DNA of 64,000 nucleotides from Sphaerothrix epifaneia (GTDB lineage: Bacteria > Cyanobacteriota > Cyanobacteriia > Phormidesmidales > Phormidesmidaceae), in NCBI RefSeq assembly GCF_042788235.1, contig NZ_JBHZOL010000023.1, positions 1 through 64,000 of the forward strand, read 5' to 3'. Shown one piece after another: positions 53,096-61,611 of the stretch. The notes beneath the pieces are model-generated. The model saw only the letters and a list, made by a program, of their open reading frames with translations. It did not search any database and was not told the DNA's origin. The position numbers and the translations under genes are program-made. How positions within the stretch are numbered: position 1 is the stretch's first letter; every line of letters starts with the position of its first letter.

Positions 53096-54265
53096 TTACT
53101 TTAGCGGCAGGTCTTGGTTAATGGCGGCAATTTCAGCCGCTTCCATTTGATTAACCTCGTCGATGTAGTTGTTCAATAGGGTATTTAATCGACTGTCGTA
53201 AAAACGATGCAAGCTGTAGTTGGGCACGGCTGGAAACCCCCGTCGCTTTTTGTGGCGACCACCCGCTCCTGGGTCAAAAGTTTGAATGCCTTGGGCGATC
53301 GCCCATTCGATGGGTGTGTAGTAGCAAGCATTAAAATGCAGGTGATTGTAGTCTTCTAAAGCGCCCCAGTAGCGACCATAGAGGCGATCGCCTTTAGTTA
53401 AGCAAAACGACATTCCCACGGGTTTGGTGGCTGTTTCGCTATAGGCGGCTACCATCACAACCCGGTGTAGATAGGTTGGGTGAAGCTGTTCAAAAAATTT
53501 TCGCGTCAGGTACTTGCTACCCCACCAGCCAAACTTGTCACAGGTGTCGCTATAAAAGTGATACATCAAAGAACACAGCGACTTGGAAATGGCTTCGCCT
53601 GTGTGTACTTGCATTTGTAACCCCGATTTGGCCACCGACTGCCGTTCCCGCTTAATGTTGCGTCGCTGGTTGGCATTAAACGCCCCTAAATAGTCGCCAA
53701 AGTTTTGAAACCCCTGATTTTGCCAGATATAGCTGTGGTGTAGCCATTGACGAAACCCTAACTGTTCCATCTGCGATCGCCAGTCTGGATCAACATAGAG
53801 AAAGTTACAGCCCGAAATATGGTGGCGCTGGCAAAACTGATCGATAGCCTCGACCATTAGGGCGGTCAGCGTATCTTCGTCTTCATCGGGGGCCATTAAA
53901 AATCGATACCCCTCAGCAGGGGTAAAAGGCGACATGCCTAGCAGTTTGGGGTAGTATTGTAGCCCCAACCGCGCCGCCAAGTCGGCCCACTGATGGTCGA
54001 ACACAAATTCGCCGTAGCTATGGCCTTTGAGGTAAAGTGGCGCAGCGGCTACCAGGGTGCGATCGCGCCAGATAGTCAAATGGTTGGGCAGCCATCCGGC
54101 CTTAGCCACAGCGCTGCCAGAAGATTCCATGTTGTGCAACCAGTCCCACTCTAGAAAGGGAGTGGTCAGCGGCAGGGCTAAGGCATCCCAGGCAGACTTC
54201 GGAATCTCGGCGAGGTTACGAATCCAAGAAACGGTGTAACCACCAGAGCATTTCAGCATAGACAT
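53096..54265 (-). CDS. DUF482/FemAB-like GNAT-fold acyltransferase
   Basis: The 389-residue soluble protein contains NLAEIPKSAWDALALPLTTP, then FLEWDWLHNMESSGSAV; GAFNANQRRNIKRERQSVAK; LTKGDRLYGRYWGALEDYNH; and a C-terminal FDPGAGGRHKKRRGFPAVPN block. This matches the COG3146/DUF482 family, a double-GNAT relative of peptidoglycan FemAB enzymes. The substrate is not established. DPGAGG-HK is the family's most conserved block. It ends 70 bases before the DUF4346 gene; no link beyond position is known. Confidence 0.88.
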   Translation of the reverse strand: MSMLKCSGGYTVSWIRNLAEIPKSAWDALALPLTTPFLEWDWLHNMESSGSAVAKAGWLPNHLTIWRDRTLVAAAPLYLKGHSYGEFVFDHQWADLAARLGLQYYPKLLGMSPFTPAEGYRFLMAPDEDEDTLTALMVEAIDQFCQRHHISGCNFLYVDPDWRSQMEQLGFRQWLHHSYIWQNQGFQNFGDYLGAFNANQRRNIKRERQSVAKSGLQMQVHTGEAISKSLCSLMYHFYSDTCDKFGWWGSKYLTRKFFEQLHPTYLHRVVMVAAYSETATKPVGMSFCLTKGDRLYGRYWGALEDYNHLHFNACYYTPIEWAIAQGIQTFDPGAGGRHKKRRGFPAVPNYSLHRFYDSRLNTLLNNYIDEVNQMEAAEIAAINQDLPLK

Positions 54266-54284
54266 CAGAAAGCGCTATTGCCCT

Positions 54285-54983
54285 CTAGCCTAGTTTAATT
54301 TTTCCGGGGTCGGGGAATATTTCCAGGCGATAGTGCAGAAAAACCTCATCAGCGACAGGCTGGCAGGAAATCAGCCGCAGGCGAGGAGCCAGTTGGGCTA
54401 AAAATCCAGATCCTTCAACGGGTGTTGGCGCTTGGCTACCGCCGAGCAAAAGCGGACAGATTGTCAGCTTGAGTTCGTTGACGTAGCCAGCTTTGAGCAG
54501 GCTGGCTACCAGGCTACCGCCGCCTAAAACGCCTAACTTTTCAATACCGCTTTGCTCTAGCTGCTCAAAGACGATTGCCCAATTAAGCGAACCCGCGATC
54601 GCCGGAACAACAATTTGCCGTTCAAATCCGGGCTTTTGTCCCCAATTTTGGCTACCGCTGGGGGTGGTCAACAGCCAGCGGGGCAACGGCTGCTGAAAAA
54701 AGCGCCACTGCCAATCTAAATCACCTGAGCCAGAACAAACTATATGGACAGGTTGAGGAGGTTGGCCGTGTTGCTGGCGCTGCTGCAAAAGCTGGGGCGA
54801 TTTAATCGGCAAAGAGGTTTTGTAAGCCCGCAGCGTTTGCGCCCCAAACAAAACGCCATCCATCGCCGCTACTTCGGTTTCGAGATGGGCTTTGTCGTGG
54901 GCGGAGGGAAAACGGGCGGGCGATCGCGCGGTATCAGCAATTTTGCCATCGGCGCTCATAGCCAGAATTACGGTTGTCTGCAC
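54285..54983 (-). CDS. RibD C-terminal/dihydrofolate-reductase-like reductase
   Basis: The 232-residue stand-alone reductase domain carries TTVILAMSADGKIADTARSP (substrate/NADPH edge), MDGVLFGAQTLRAYKTSLP and KLGVLGGGSLVASLLKAGYV with the Gly-rich cofactor loop, then DELKL-type LTICPLLLGG. Fused to a deaminase domain, this module makes riboflavin; alone, its substrate is uncertain. Pyrimidine reductase activity is possible. It is upstream of the DUF482 gene with a 19-base gap, so the two probably share a transcript. Confidence 0.88.
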   Translation of the reverse strand: MQTTVILAMSADGKIADTARSPARFPSAHDKAHLETEVAAMDGVLFGAQTLRAYKTSLPIKSPQLLQQRQQHGQPPQPVHIVCSGSGDLDWQWRFFQQPLPRWLLTTPSGSQNWGQKPGFERQIVVPAIAGSLNWAIVFEQLEQSGIEKLGVLGGGSLVASLLKAGYVNELKLTICPLLLGGSQAPTPVEGSGFLAQLAPRLRLISCQPVADEVFLHYRLEIFPDPGKIKLG

Positions 54984-55149
54984 GTTTTTTGCTTACGGGG
55001 CTGGCTTTATGAAGCTCTTAGCTAAGTTTATGGATTTCTTGACCTTGACTTTACAGAGATGCTGCGAACCAAGAATGTGAGTCAGAATTGAACCAAAGCT
55101 AACATTAGGTGGCTCAACTTGTCGGCTTATTCCCTCACTGTTCCTGACT

Positions 55150-57156
55150 GTGTACCCTCGTCCTGCCTCTTTTAGACGGATTCTGCTGTTTCAGATATTG
55201 CTGCTGAGCGTCCCTATCTTGCTCGTCGGCCAGTATATAACGCTGCGCAAGGCTAGAACCAGCTTGCTAGAAACTGCACGTCAAAATCTGATTAGCAGCG
55301 CTATGCGCAAGTCTGACACCCTGGCGTTAGGGCTAGCATCGCTGCGATCTTCTGTGTTGACCCTGACCCAAACCACTGTGCTGCAAACGGGCAACGTCGC
55401 CGAAGCCCAGCGCGCGCTCGCCGCGCTTGACCGCCGTTTGCCTTTTTGGGTTGACTGTGTGCAGCTATGGCCTGCCCAAGGCAATGCAGCGGTTGTCGAT
55501 ACTTGCGAACCCTTACCGCCTGCAGCCGCCTTGCCTGTTTGGCCAGCCGTCGCTACAGCTGACTCGGCCAACGATTTTTCGCTAACGGCGCTGCCAACGG
55601 TTGACCAGCCGACTGAGGCCAGCGTTAACCCGGCTTATCTCACAGTTAGAATGGCTGCCCCTGTCTATACGCCAGCAGGTCAGTTGCGCTACACCCTCAG
55701 ATTGCAGGCTCGACTGTCGCAAAGGCAAAATGCGGCACCGCGATCGCTGGTGGGTTATACCGTGATTGTGGATGATAGCGGCAGAATTTTGATGCATCCT
55801 GACGCTCAGCAACGCGGTCAGAATATCGATCAAGTCAGAGATGCTGAACGCCTCAATAGCATTGTCGGTAATGTTCAAGCGGGCAACAGTGAAGCCCTAC
55901 ACCTGTTTAATTTTGACCCGGCCAGCGATGAATGGATTGCCGGATACAGCGGTTTAGAAGTAGAGGTGGCTCCTGGCGATCGCCGTTTGTGGACGGTACT
56001 CGCAGTTACGCCACTCGACCATTCGCTGCAAGCTCTCAGAGATATTCGCCAAATTTTGTTGGTGCTGACTTTGGGACTGCTTTTTGCCAATGCCCTATTA
56101 GCGCTCTATGTCGCCAGACGGCTATCTTTACCAATTGAGCATTTAAGCTGCCATGCCCAGCAGATTCAAGATCACTCGCAAATTCGCGAAACGCCGCAAG
56201 ACTTCAAAATTCGCGAACTTGACCACCTCAGCCAGGTGCTAACCTGCATGATGAAACGTCTAGAAGAACGCGCTCAGGAGCTGCACCACGCTTGGCAAGA
56301 CGCTCAGCTTGCCAATCAGCTCAAAAGCGAATTTCTTGCCAACACCTCCCACGAACTGCGAACGCCGCTCAATGCCATTATTGGCTGTATTCGGCTGGTA
56401 CGCGATGGCTGCTGCGACGATCGCGCCGAAGAGCTGGAATTTTTAGAACGGGCTGATCAAGCCGCGATTCATCTGCTCAAAATCATCAACGACATCTTAG
56501 ACATTGCCAAAATTGAGTCAGGCACGTTAACCCTCTCTCTAGAACCCGTCGAACTGGGTGCCATCTTAAAAGAAGCCTTGGCGCTGCAAACGCTGCAAAT
56601 TGAGCAAAAAGGGCTATCACTCATTGCGCCTACGCTGTCTCAGCCAATTTGGATTAAAGGCGATCGCAACAAGCTCAAGCAGGTGTTACTCAATATTCTT
56701 TATAACGCCGTCAAGTTTACAGAAGAGGGCACCATCACGCTACAGGTGGATTTTATTGCCGCAGCGGCGATCGCCCTTGATTCAGCTTCACCCCCAGCAG
56801 AGATGGCGGTTGAAGAAGCTGACCCCACCCACGTCAGGATACGGGTGCAAGATACCGGAATTGGCATTGATCCTAACAATCAAAAGAAATTGTTTCGCCC
56901 CTTTGTCATGGTTGACGGCTCAACCACGCGACGTTTTGAAGGCACAGGCTTGGGTCTAGCAATTTCCAAAAACTTAGTAGAGCTAATGAACGGCCAAATT
57001 ACGCTGGTCAGCGCTGGGGTCGGTAAAGGCACCACAGTACAAATTATTCTGCCCTTGCTAGTTGAGCCAGACGCGGCTCACCCGCTGAAAAATTCTCAGC
57101 CTTCAGCGACCCAAACAGTAGAAGCCACAACCGTTGGTTCCTACCCGCCGCTCTAG
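55150..57156 (+). CDS. Sensor histidine kinase with Cache-type extracellular domain
   Basis: A 668-residue membrane kinase. The first helix is at about 12-30; the extracytoplasmic domain (about 31-295) resembles double Cache, with LVGYTVIVDDSGRILMHPD and IAGYSGLEVEVAPGDRRLWT. The second helix is at about 298-320, HAMP at 320-372 and HisKA has His401 in NTSHELRTPLNAI. The HATPase (about 495-640) shows the N-box LKQVLLNILYNAVKFTEEG, DTGIGID and GTGLGLAISK. All catalytic boxes are intact. The start is GTG without a strong ribosome site. No partner regulator is adjacent; the ligand is unknown. Confidence 0.94.
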   Translation: MYPRPASFRRILLFQILLLSVPILLVGQYITLRKARTSLLETARQNLISSAMRKSDTLALGLASLRSSVLTLTQTTVLQTGNVAEAQRALAALDRRLPFWVDCVQLWPAQGNAAVVDTCEPLPPAAALPVWPAVATADSANDFSLTALPTVDQPTEASVNPAYLTVRMAAPVYTPAGQLRYTLRLQARLSQRQNAAPRSLVGYTVIVDDSGRILMHPDAQQRGQNIDQVRDAERLNSIVGNVQAGNSEALHLFNFDPASDEWIAGYSGLEVEVAPGDRRLWTVLAVTPLDHSLQALRDIRQILLVLTLGLLFANALLALYVARRLSLPIEHLSCHAQQIQDHSQIRETPQDFKIRELDHLSQVLTCMMKRLEERAQELHHAWQDAQLANQLKSEFLANTSHELRTPLNAIIGCIRLVRDGCCDDRAEELEFLERADQAAIHLLKIINDILDIAKIESGTLTLSLEPVELGAILKEALALQTLQIEQKGLSLIAPTLSQPIWIKGDRNKLKQVLLNILYNAVKFTEEGTITLQVDFIAAAAIALDSASPPAEMAVEEADPTHVRIRVQDTGIGIDPNNQKKLFRPFVMVDGSTTRRFEGTGLGLAISKNLVELMNGQITLVSAGVGKGTTVQIILPLLVEPDAAHPLKNSQPSATQTVEATTVGSYPPL

Positions 57157-57249
57157 GAGTCAAGGAATCTTACGGCTGAAATTTCAGTTAAACTCACAGA
57201 CCAAACGTTATCCTAATTCCATAAAGGGCACTGGGTAGCACGAGGGCGC

Positions 57250-58143
57250 ATGTCGGAGCGAACTGATTACCGCCAAACGGTAAGGCGTGTTTTGGTCATT
57301 ACGTTAGTTTTGAACTTGCTAGTTGTAATGATCAAAGCTGTCGTTGGCGTCTGGACTGGCTCTCTCAGCCTGCTGGCAGATGCGCTACATAGCGTCACCG
57401 ATAGCGCCAACAATGTTTTAGGATTGATCACCAATCAACTGGCCTCGCCTCAGCCCGATCGCGATCATCCCTATGGCCATCAAAAATTTGAGGCTGTGGG
57501 AGCGCTGGGCGTTGCTGCTTTTTTAGGCATTGCCTGCTTCGAAATTCTAAAAGGAGCCGTCGATCGCATTTTGTTTGGGGGTGAACCGATTACCCTAACG
57601 GCGATCGCGCTTTGGCTAATGCTAATTGTGCTGGGCGTCAATATTTTTGTGGCTTTTTATGAACGGCGGATAGGGCTGCAGCTAGGTAGCCAGATTTTGC
57701 TGGCCGATGCCCATCACACCATGAGCGACATCTGGATCACTATCACGGTGCTAGCGGCTCTAATTGGCGTTTGGCAAGGGTTACAGTGGTTAGATATTGT
57801 TTTGGCCTTTCCGGTGGCGCTGTTGGTTTTACGCAGCGGTTGGGTGGTGCTATCGGCAAATTTGCCCTGGCTAGTTGATGAAATGGCGATCGCGCCGGAA
57901 GCCATTCATGCCAAGGTGATGCAAGTGCCGGGGGTGCTCAACTGTCACAATATTGCTTCGCGGGGGCTGCTGGGTCGGCAAGTCTTTATTGATATGCATC
58001 TTATTGTGGAGCCGAAAGATGTTGAAACCGCTCACAATATTACTGAAAAGGTTGAAGCTCACCTGGAAGAAGAATACGGCCCCGCCCGCATCACGATTCA
58101 TGTTGAGCCGCCTGCCTATCGCTCCGGCGAAATTAGCTATTAG
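57250..58143 (+). CDS. Cation diffusion facilitator (metal exporter)
   Basis: Exports divalent metal by proton antiport across the inner membrane. The 297-residue protein has about six transmembrane helices and a cytosolic C-terminal domain. The metal site in helix 2 is His47-x3-Asp51 (ADALHSVTDS) and in helix 5 is LLADAHHTMSDIW. The HD-HD pattern favours zinc; the DD-HD pattern of E. coli YiiP is absent. The C-terminal regulatory fold reads HAKVMQVPGVLNCHNIASRG. Its TAG stop touches the next frame, and pgsA starts within five bases, so they form an operon. Confidence 0.93.
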   Translation: MSERTDYRQTVRRVLVITLVLNLLVVMIKAVVGVWTGSLSLLADALHSVTDSANNVLGLITNQLASPQPDRDHPYGHQKFEAVGALGVAAFLGIACFEILKGAVDRILFGGEPITLTAIALWLMLIVLGVNIFVAFYERRIGLQLGSQILLADAHHTMSDIWITITVLAALIGVWQGLQWLDIVLAFPVALLVLRSGWVVLSANLPWLVDEMAIAPEAIHAKVMQVPGVLNCHNIASRGLLGRQVFIDMHLIVEPKDVETAHNITEKVEAHLEEEYGPARITIHVEPPAYRSGEISY

Positions 58144-58145
58144 TG

Positions 58146-58682
58146 ATGAATTTACCCACTTGGATTACGGTTTCACGCTTACTGGGCATTCCCATTTTGC
58201 TCTACATCCTGCACGGTGATTTAACCCCTACAGATCGTTGGATCTGCGTAGCCGTCTTTTTGGTGACTGCAGGGACAGATTGGCTCGATGGTTTTTTAGC
58301 CCGTCGGCTCAACCAGGTTACAGATCTGGGCAAGTTTTTAGATCCTTTGGCCGATAAGCTGCTGACGTTAGCCCCATTGCTGGCACTGATTGAGCTAGGC
58401 GAAGTTCCGGCTTGGGGTGTCTTTTTGATCTTGGTGCGAGAGTTGGCGATCGCTGGTTGGCGAGTGAACCCGACCTTTCAGCAACAGGGCGTTGTAGCAG
58501 CGAATCAGTGGGGCAAGCTCAAAACGGTGGTGCAAATTGCCGCGATCGCGCTCTTACTTGCCCCTTTGCCTGCTAACGGGCAGATTGTTGCTTTAGTCGC
58601 TTTTTGGGTGGCCGTGGCGCTAACCTGGATTTCAGGAGCGATTTATCTCTGGCCTAAGCCTGCTCCAACGTCTGCTAGCTAG
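58146..58682 (+). CDS. pgsA: Phosphatidylglycerophosphate synthase
   Basis: Makes phosphatidylglycerophosphate from CDP-diacylglycerol and glycerol 3-phosphate; phosphatidylglycerol is essential in thylakoids. The full CDP-alcohol phosphotransferase signature, D-x2-DG-x2-AR-x8-G-x3-D-x3-D, is met by TDWLDGFLARRLNQVTDLGK and then FLDPLADK. About five hydrophobic segments, 178 residues. A GTG at 58143 overlaps the previous stop; the ATG at 58146 is preferred. The PgsA assignment over cardiolipin or choline family members rests on length and N-terminus. Confidence 0.92.
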   Translation: MNLPTWITVSRLLGIPILLYILHGDLTPTDRWICVAVFLVTAGTDWLDGFLARRLNQVTDLGKFLDPLADKLLTLAPLLALIELGEVPAWGVFLILVRELAIAGWRVNPTFQQQGVVAANQWGKLKTVVQIAAIALLLAPLPANGQIVALVAFWVAVALTWISGAIYLWPKPAPTSAS

Positions 58683-58703
58683 CTATCGTTAGCCAGAATT
58701 TTC

Positions 58704-59345
58704 ATGCCTCAAGTGTCTTTATCTGAGTTTGTTCAAGGCATTTGCTCAGGAGAGCAGCTTGCCAGCTTTCCCACAGATACGGTACCCGCCTTAGCAGGCC
58801 GCCCAGATCAAGCTCAGCGTATTTTTGCCCTCAAGCAGCGCGATTTTAGTAAGCCCTTAATTCTGATGGGCGCTACGCTAGCCGCTTTGCTGCCCTACAC
58901 CCAGGGCACCCCTGCCGCCCAGGCCATCTGGCAGCAGACGGCTGAGCGCTTTTGGCCGGGTGCGTTGACTTTGGTAGTACCTGCTAGCGATCGCGTTCCA
59001 GGTGCAATGAATCCTCAGCAAACGGGGACGATTGGCATCCGCGTGCCTAACCACGCGCTGGCTCGCTACCTGTTAGCGCAAACGGGGCCGCTGGCAACCA
59101 CGAGCGTCAATCGCTCCGGCCAGCCCGCCCTGCAAACCCTGGCAGCGATTGAAGCGGCTTTTCCCCAACTCTTGACGCTATCGGCGACTGCTCACGCAGA
59201 AATTCAATCAGCTATTGGGCAGTCTGCCTTAGCCGAGTCGTCATCAGCCTCTGGCAAGCCTTCTACCGTGGCTATTTGGCAAGAGACGGGCTGGCAGGTG
59301 GTGCGTCAAGGAAGCGTTTACTTGCCCCCAAAGTCGTCAATCTAG
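58704..59345 (+). CDS. L-threonylcarbamoyladenylate synthase, Sua5/YciO/TsaC type
   Basis: The 213-residue soluble protein has an N-terminal SFPTDTVPALAGRPDQAQRI, then FALKQRDFSKPLILMGATLA, the YrdC fold with its KR-x3-KP nucleotide motif. Later FWPGALTLVVPAS and TIGIRVPNHALARYL follow. The family makes threonylcarbamoyl-AMP for t6A37 in tRNA. It lacks the long Sua5 C-terminal domain, so it is the short form. Cyanobacteria often hold more than one copy, so this need not be the only tRNA enzyme. It lies 21 bases after pgsA, so it is probably in the same operon. Confidence 0.88.
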   Translation: MPQVSLSEFVQGICSGEQLASFPTDTVPALAGRPDQAQRIFALKQRDFSKPLILMGATLAALLPYTQGTPAAQAIWQQTAERFWPGALTLVVPASDRVPGAMNPQQTGTIGIRVPNHALARYLLAQTGPLATTSVNRSGQPALQTLAAIEAAFPQLLTLSATAHAEIQSAIGQSALAESSSASGKPSTVAIWQETGWQVVRQGSVYLPPKSSI

Positions 59346-59465
59346 GCAAACCCTAAAGCGGTGGCAGCTAAATCAAAACCCCAAAGCGGGTCAAGTGCTT
59401 GAGCTAGAGACGGCTAGAAGCGTAAGCGGTTAGATACAATTTGATTGCCTGCGTTGTTTTAACTC

Positions 59466-60278
59466 TTGCCCTTTGTGACTTACTTCTCTGGTTCTGATGA
59501 TTCGTCAGCGGCGGCTGACTTGTCGCTCACTCAACTGCAAGGCGCTTATCAGCGGGCTTTAGAAACTGCACATTTCAAAGCTGGTTTTTTAGCTAGAACA
59601 GCTCATGAGCTGCGATCGCCGCTGAATCATATCATTAGCCTCAACCAACTGATTCTCAACGATCTCTGTGATGATCCGGCTGAAGAGCGTGAGCTAATCG
59701 CTCAGTCTTATCAAGGGGCGATGAAAATGCTACAGCTTTTGGATCAGCTAATTCAAGTTTCTAAGCTTGAAATTGGCCGTGCGCAGCCTCAGATCGAAGC
59801 TTTCCCGGTGGCTCAACTGTTTGAGCGAGTGCAGCAACAGGTGCAGCTTCAAGTACGCGATCGCGGCATGCAGCTGCAAATTCAGCCGTTTGATCCTAGC
59901 TTGCAAATATTAGCCGATTGCCGTTGGCTCACTCAGATTTGGGTGAGCCTGATTGAATCTTCGGTTGAAACTGTCCAGACAGGGGCTATCCAACTGGGGG
60001 CTGAGTTAGCTGACTTGGGGCAAGTCTGTATTTGGTTACAAGATGGGCGATCGCCTGCGGATTGGCATCAACTCAGTCAGCATTTACAAAACCCTTCTCC
60101 GGTTGAGGAGTCCCTTGTTTCCCCAGACTCAGTTGTTTTGCCCATCAGTTTACGGATTTTGATTGCTCAATCCACGCTGGCGGCAATGGCAGCTACTTTA
60201 GCTGTGCAGCCAGCGCTAGCCGCTAGCCGTGAGCATCCGCATCTTAGGCTGGTGTGCCATTTGCCCCTAGCTCAGTAG
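59466..60278 (+). CDS. Histidine-kinase-like protein lacking ATPase motifs
   Basis: The N-terminal part resembles HisKA, with His47 kept in FLARTAHELRSPLNHIISLN and a helix pair down to LLDQLIQVSKLEIGRAQPQI. The following 150 residues align loosely with the ATPase domain, but the N-box is ADCRWLTQIWVSLIESSVE in place of the usual NLLxNAxKF, and the DxGxG and GTGLGL boxes are missing. It is probably catalytically dead: either a phosphoacceptor for another kinase, a scaffold, or a decaying paralogue. The start is TTG with no clear ribosome site. No membrane segment. Confidence 0.85.
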   Translation: MPFVTYFSGSDDSSAAADLSLTQLQGAYQRALETAHFKAGFLARTAHELRSPLNHIISLNQLILNDLCDDPAEERELIAQSYQGAMKMLQLLDQLIQVSKLEIGRAQPQIEAFPVAQLFERVQQQVQLQVRDRGMQLQIQPFDPSLQILADCRWLTQIWVSLIESSVETVQTGAIQLGAELADLGQVCIWLQDGRSPADWHQLSQHLQNPSPVEESLVSPDSVVLPISLRILIAQSTLAAMAATLAVQPALAASREHPHLRLVCHLPLAQ

Positions 60279-60297
60279 AGGCCAGTCTGCCAACTGC

Positions 60298-60780
60298 TTA
60301 CCGCCAATTTCCATCGGGTTGCCCAGCGGTTTCTTGCAAACGGACTGGAGGGGAAACGGGCTGATTAAACAGCACCATCGTCGTCGTTTCGTTGGTTTCA
60401 AAGCCAATACGTTCGTAAAACCGCTGCTGATGGGTGGTCATCAAATAAACGCGCTCAACCCGGCTCATGTGGGGATGGCTTAAAACCGTCTGCACCAGCT
60501 TCCGACCCAATCCAGCCCCCTGATAGTCAGGATGGATCACCACATCCCAAATGGTGGCTCGGTACACACCGTCTGAGGTCGCTCTAGAGAAACCAATCAG
60601 GCGATCGCCGTCCCAAACGGTAACCACTGGTTTACTGTGGGCGATCGCAGTGGCTAACTCTTCAGTTTGGCGATCGCAAGCCCAAAAAGCGGCCAAACGA
60701 AATAGCTGCTGCAGTTGCTCTAGAACCTCAGGCGTCAGGGCCTCTACGTAGCGAAACTGAACGTGGCTACAATCAATCAT
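60298..60780 (-). CDS. GNAT family N-acetyltransferase
   Basis: The 160-residue protein begins MIDCSHVQFRYVEALTPEVL. The acetyl-CoA loop is VIHPDYQGAGLGRKLVQTVL (Q/R-x2-G-x-G/A form), with WDGDRLIGFSRATSDG before and VYLMTTHQQRFYERIGFET after. The frame extends nine residues to a TTG at 60807, but the ATG is preferred. Cyanobacterial homologues resemble plastid NSI-type acetyltransferases; the acceptor is unknown. It is convergent with the previous gene, 19 bases apart. Confidence 0.9.
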   Translation of the reverse strand: MIDCSHVQFRYVEALTPEVLEQLQQLFRLAAFWACDRQTEELATAIAHSKPVVTVWDGDRLIGFSRATSDGVYRATIWDVVIHPDYQGAGLGRKLVQTVLSHPHMSRVERVYLMTTHQQRFYERIGFETNETTTMVLFNQPVSPPVRLQETAGQPDGNWR

Positions 60781-60918
60781 AGAGTCACTAAGTTTTTGCT
60801 GTGGCAAGCGCTAGTGTGGCAAGAAAAGTTTCAAACTGTAAACGTCTATCTAGGATAATCGTTGTAAAGCGAAACTTGGGTAATTAAAATCATCAAGTGA
60901 GGACAAAGTCGTCAATCT

Positions 60919-61440
60919 ATGACAAAAAAACCGGGGTATCGCAAACAGGGTTGGGGCAAGTTTGGGCGGCGATCGCCTTTGATTTTTCTATTGTCATGGG
61001 TTTTGTCCGTGGGGTTAGGGCTGCAGCTAGCGCAGGCAATTACCCCGAAAAGCAGCGGTACCGTTGATCCACTGCGACCCGAATATGAGGTCGCACAGCA
61101 AATCTATCTCGAAAGCTGTGGTACCTGTCATTTAGCCGTTCCCCCGGCTGTTTTGCCCACTCAAACCTGGTATCAGCTACTCAACGATGTCCGGCACTAC
61201 AGCACCGAGCTACCGCCTATTCCCCGATTTGACGCTCAGCTCATCGCCCGCTATCTCCGGTTTTACTCTCGCCCTTATTACGAAGGAGAAGACCTGCCGT
61301 TCCAAGTTTCTAGCTCCCGCTTCTTTACGGCCTTACACCCTCAAATAGCGTTTGACCAACCGCCCACGTTGAGGAGTTGTGTCGCTTGCCATCCCCAGGC
61401 TGCCGATTTTGATTTTCGCTCAGTGAGTGACCCCAGCTAA
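60919..61440 (+). CDS. Membrane-anchored diheme cytochrome c
   Basis: The 173-residue protein has one N-terminal hydrophobic segment (about 20-40, SPLIFLLSWVLSVGLGLQLA) serving as signal or anchor. Two heme-binding sites follow: CGTCH at 67-71 and CVACH at 154-158, spaced about 87 residues apart. Between them lie WYQLLNDVRHYS and RYLRFYSRPYYEGE. It is exported to lumen or periplasm and probably carries electrons; the partner is unknown. GAGG lies about 17 bases before the ATG, farther than usual. Confidence 0.9.
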   Translation: MTKKPGYRKQGWGKFGRRSPLIFLLSWVLSVGLGLQLAQAITPKSSGTVDPLRPEYEVAQQIYLESCGTCHLAVPPAVLPTQTWYQLLNDVRHYSTELPPIPRFDAQLIARYLRFYSRPYYEGEDLPFQVSSSRFFTALHPQIAFDQPPTLRSCVACHPQAADFDFRSVSDPS

Positions 61441-61486
61441 GCGCCCAGTACAACTCTCTGGCTCACAGAGTCTAGTGATAGGATGA

Positions 61487-61507
61487 AAGGGCTAATTATC
61501 AGCCCTT
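61487..61507 (+). terminator. Hairpin after the cytochrome gene
   Basis: AAGGGCT and AGCCCTT pair around a seven-base loop 47 bases past the cytochrome stop codon. There is no T-run, so it is a possible rather than certain terminator. Confidence 0.4.
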
Positions 61508-61611
61508 AGAGCTATCACAATAGGTGAGGTTAATCCCACTGTGTTGACCGCACCTGTGAGACTTAAAATTCTATTAAAGTTTCTCTACATAAGCCGTTTC
61601 CGTTTTCTGAC

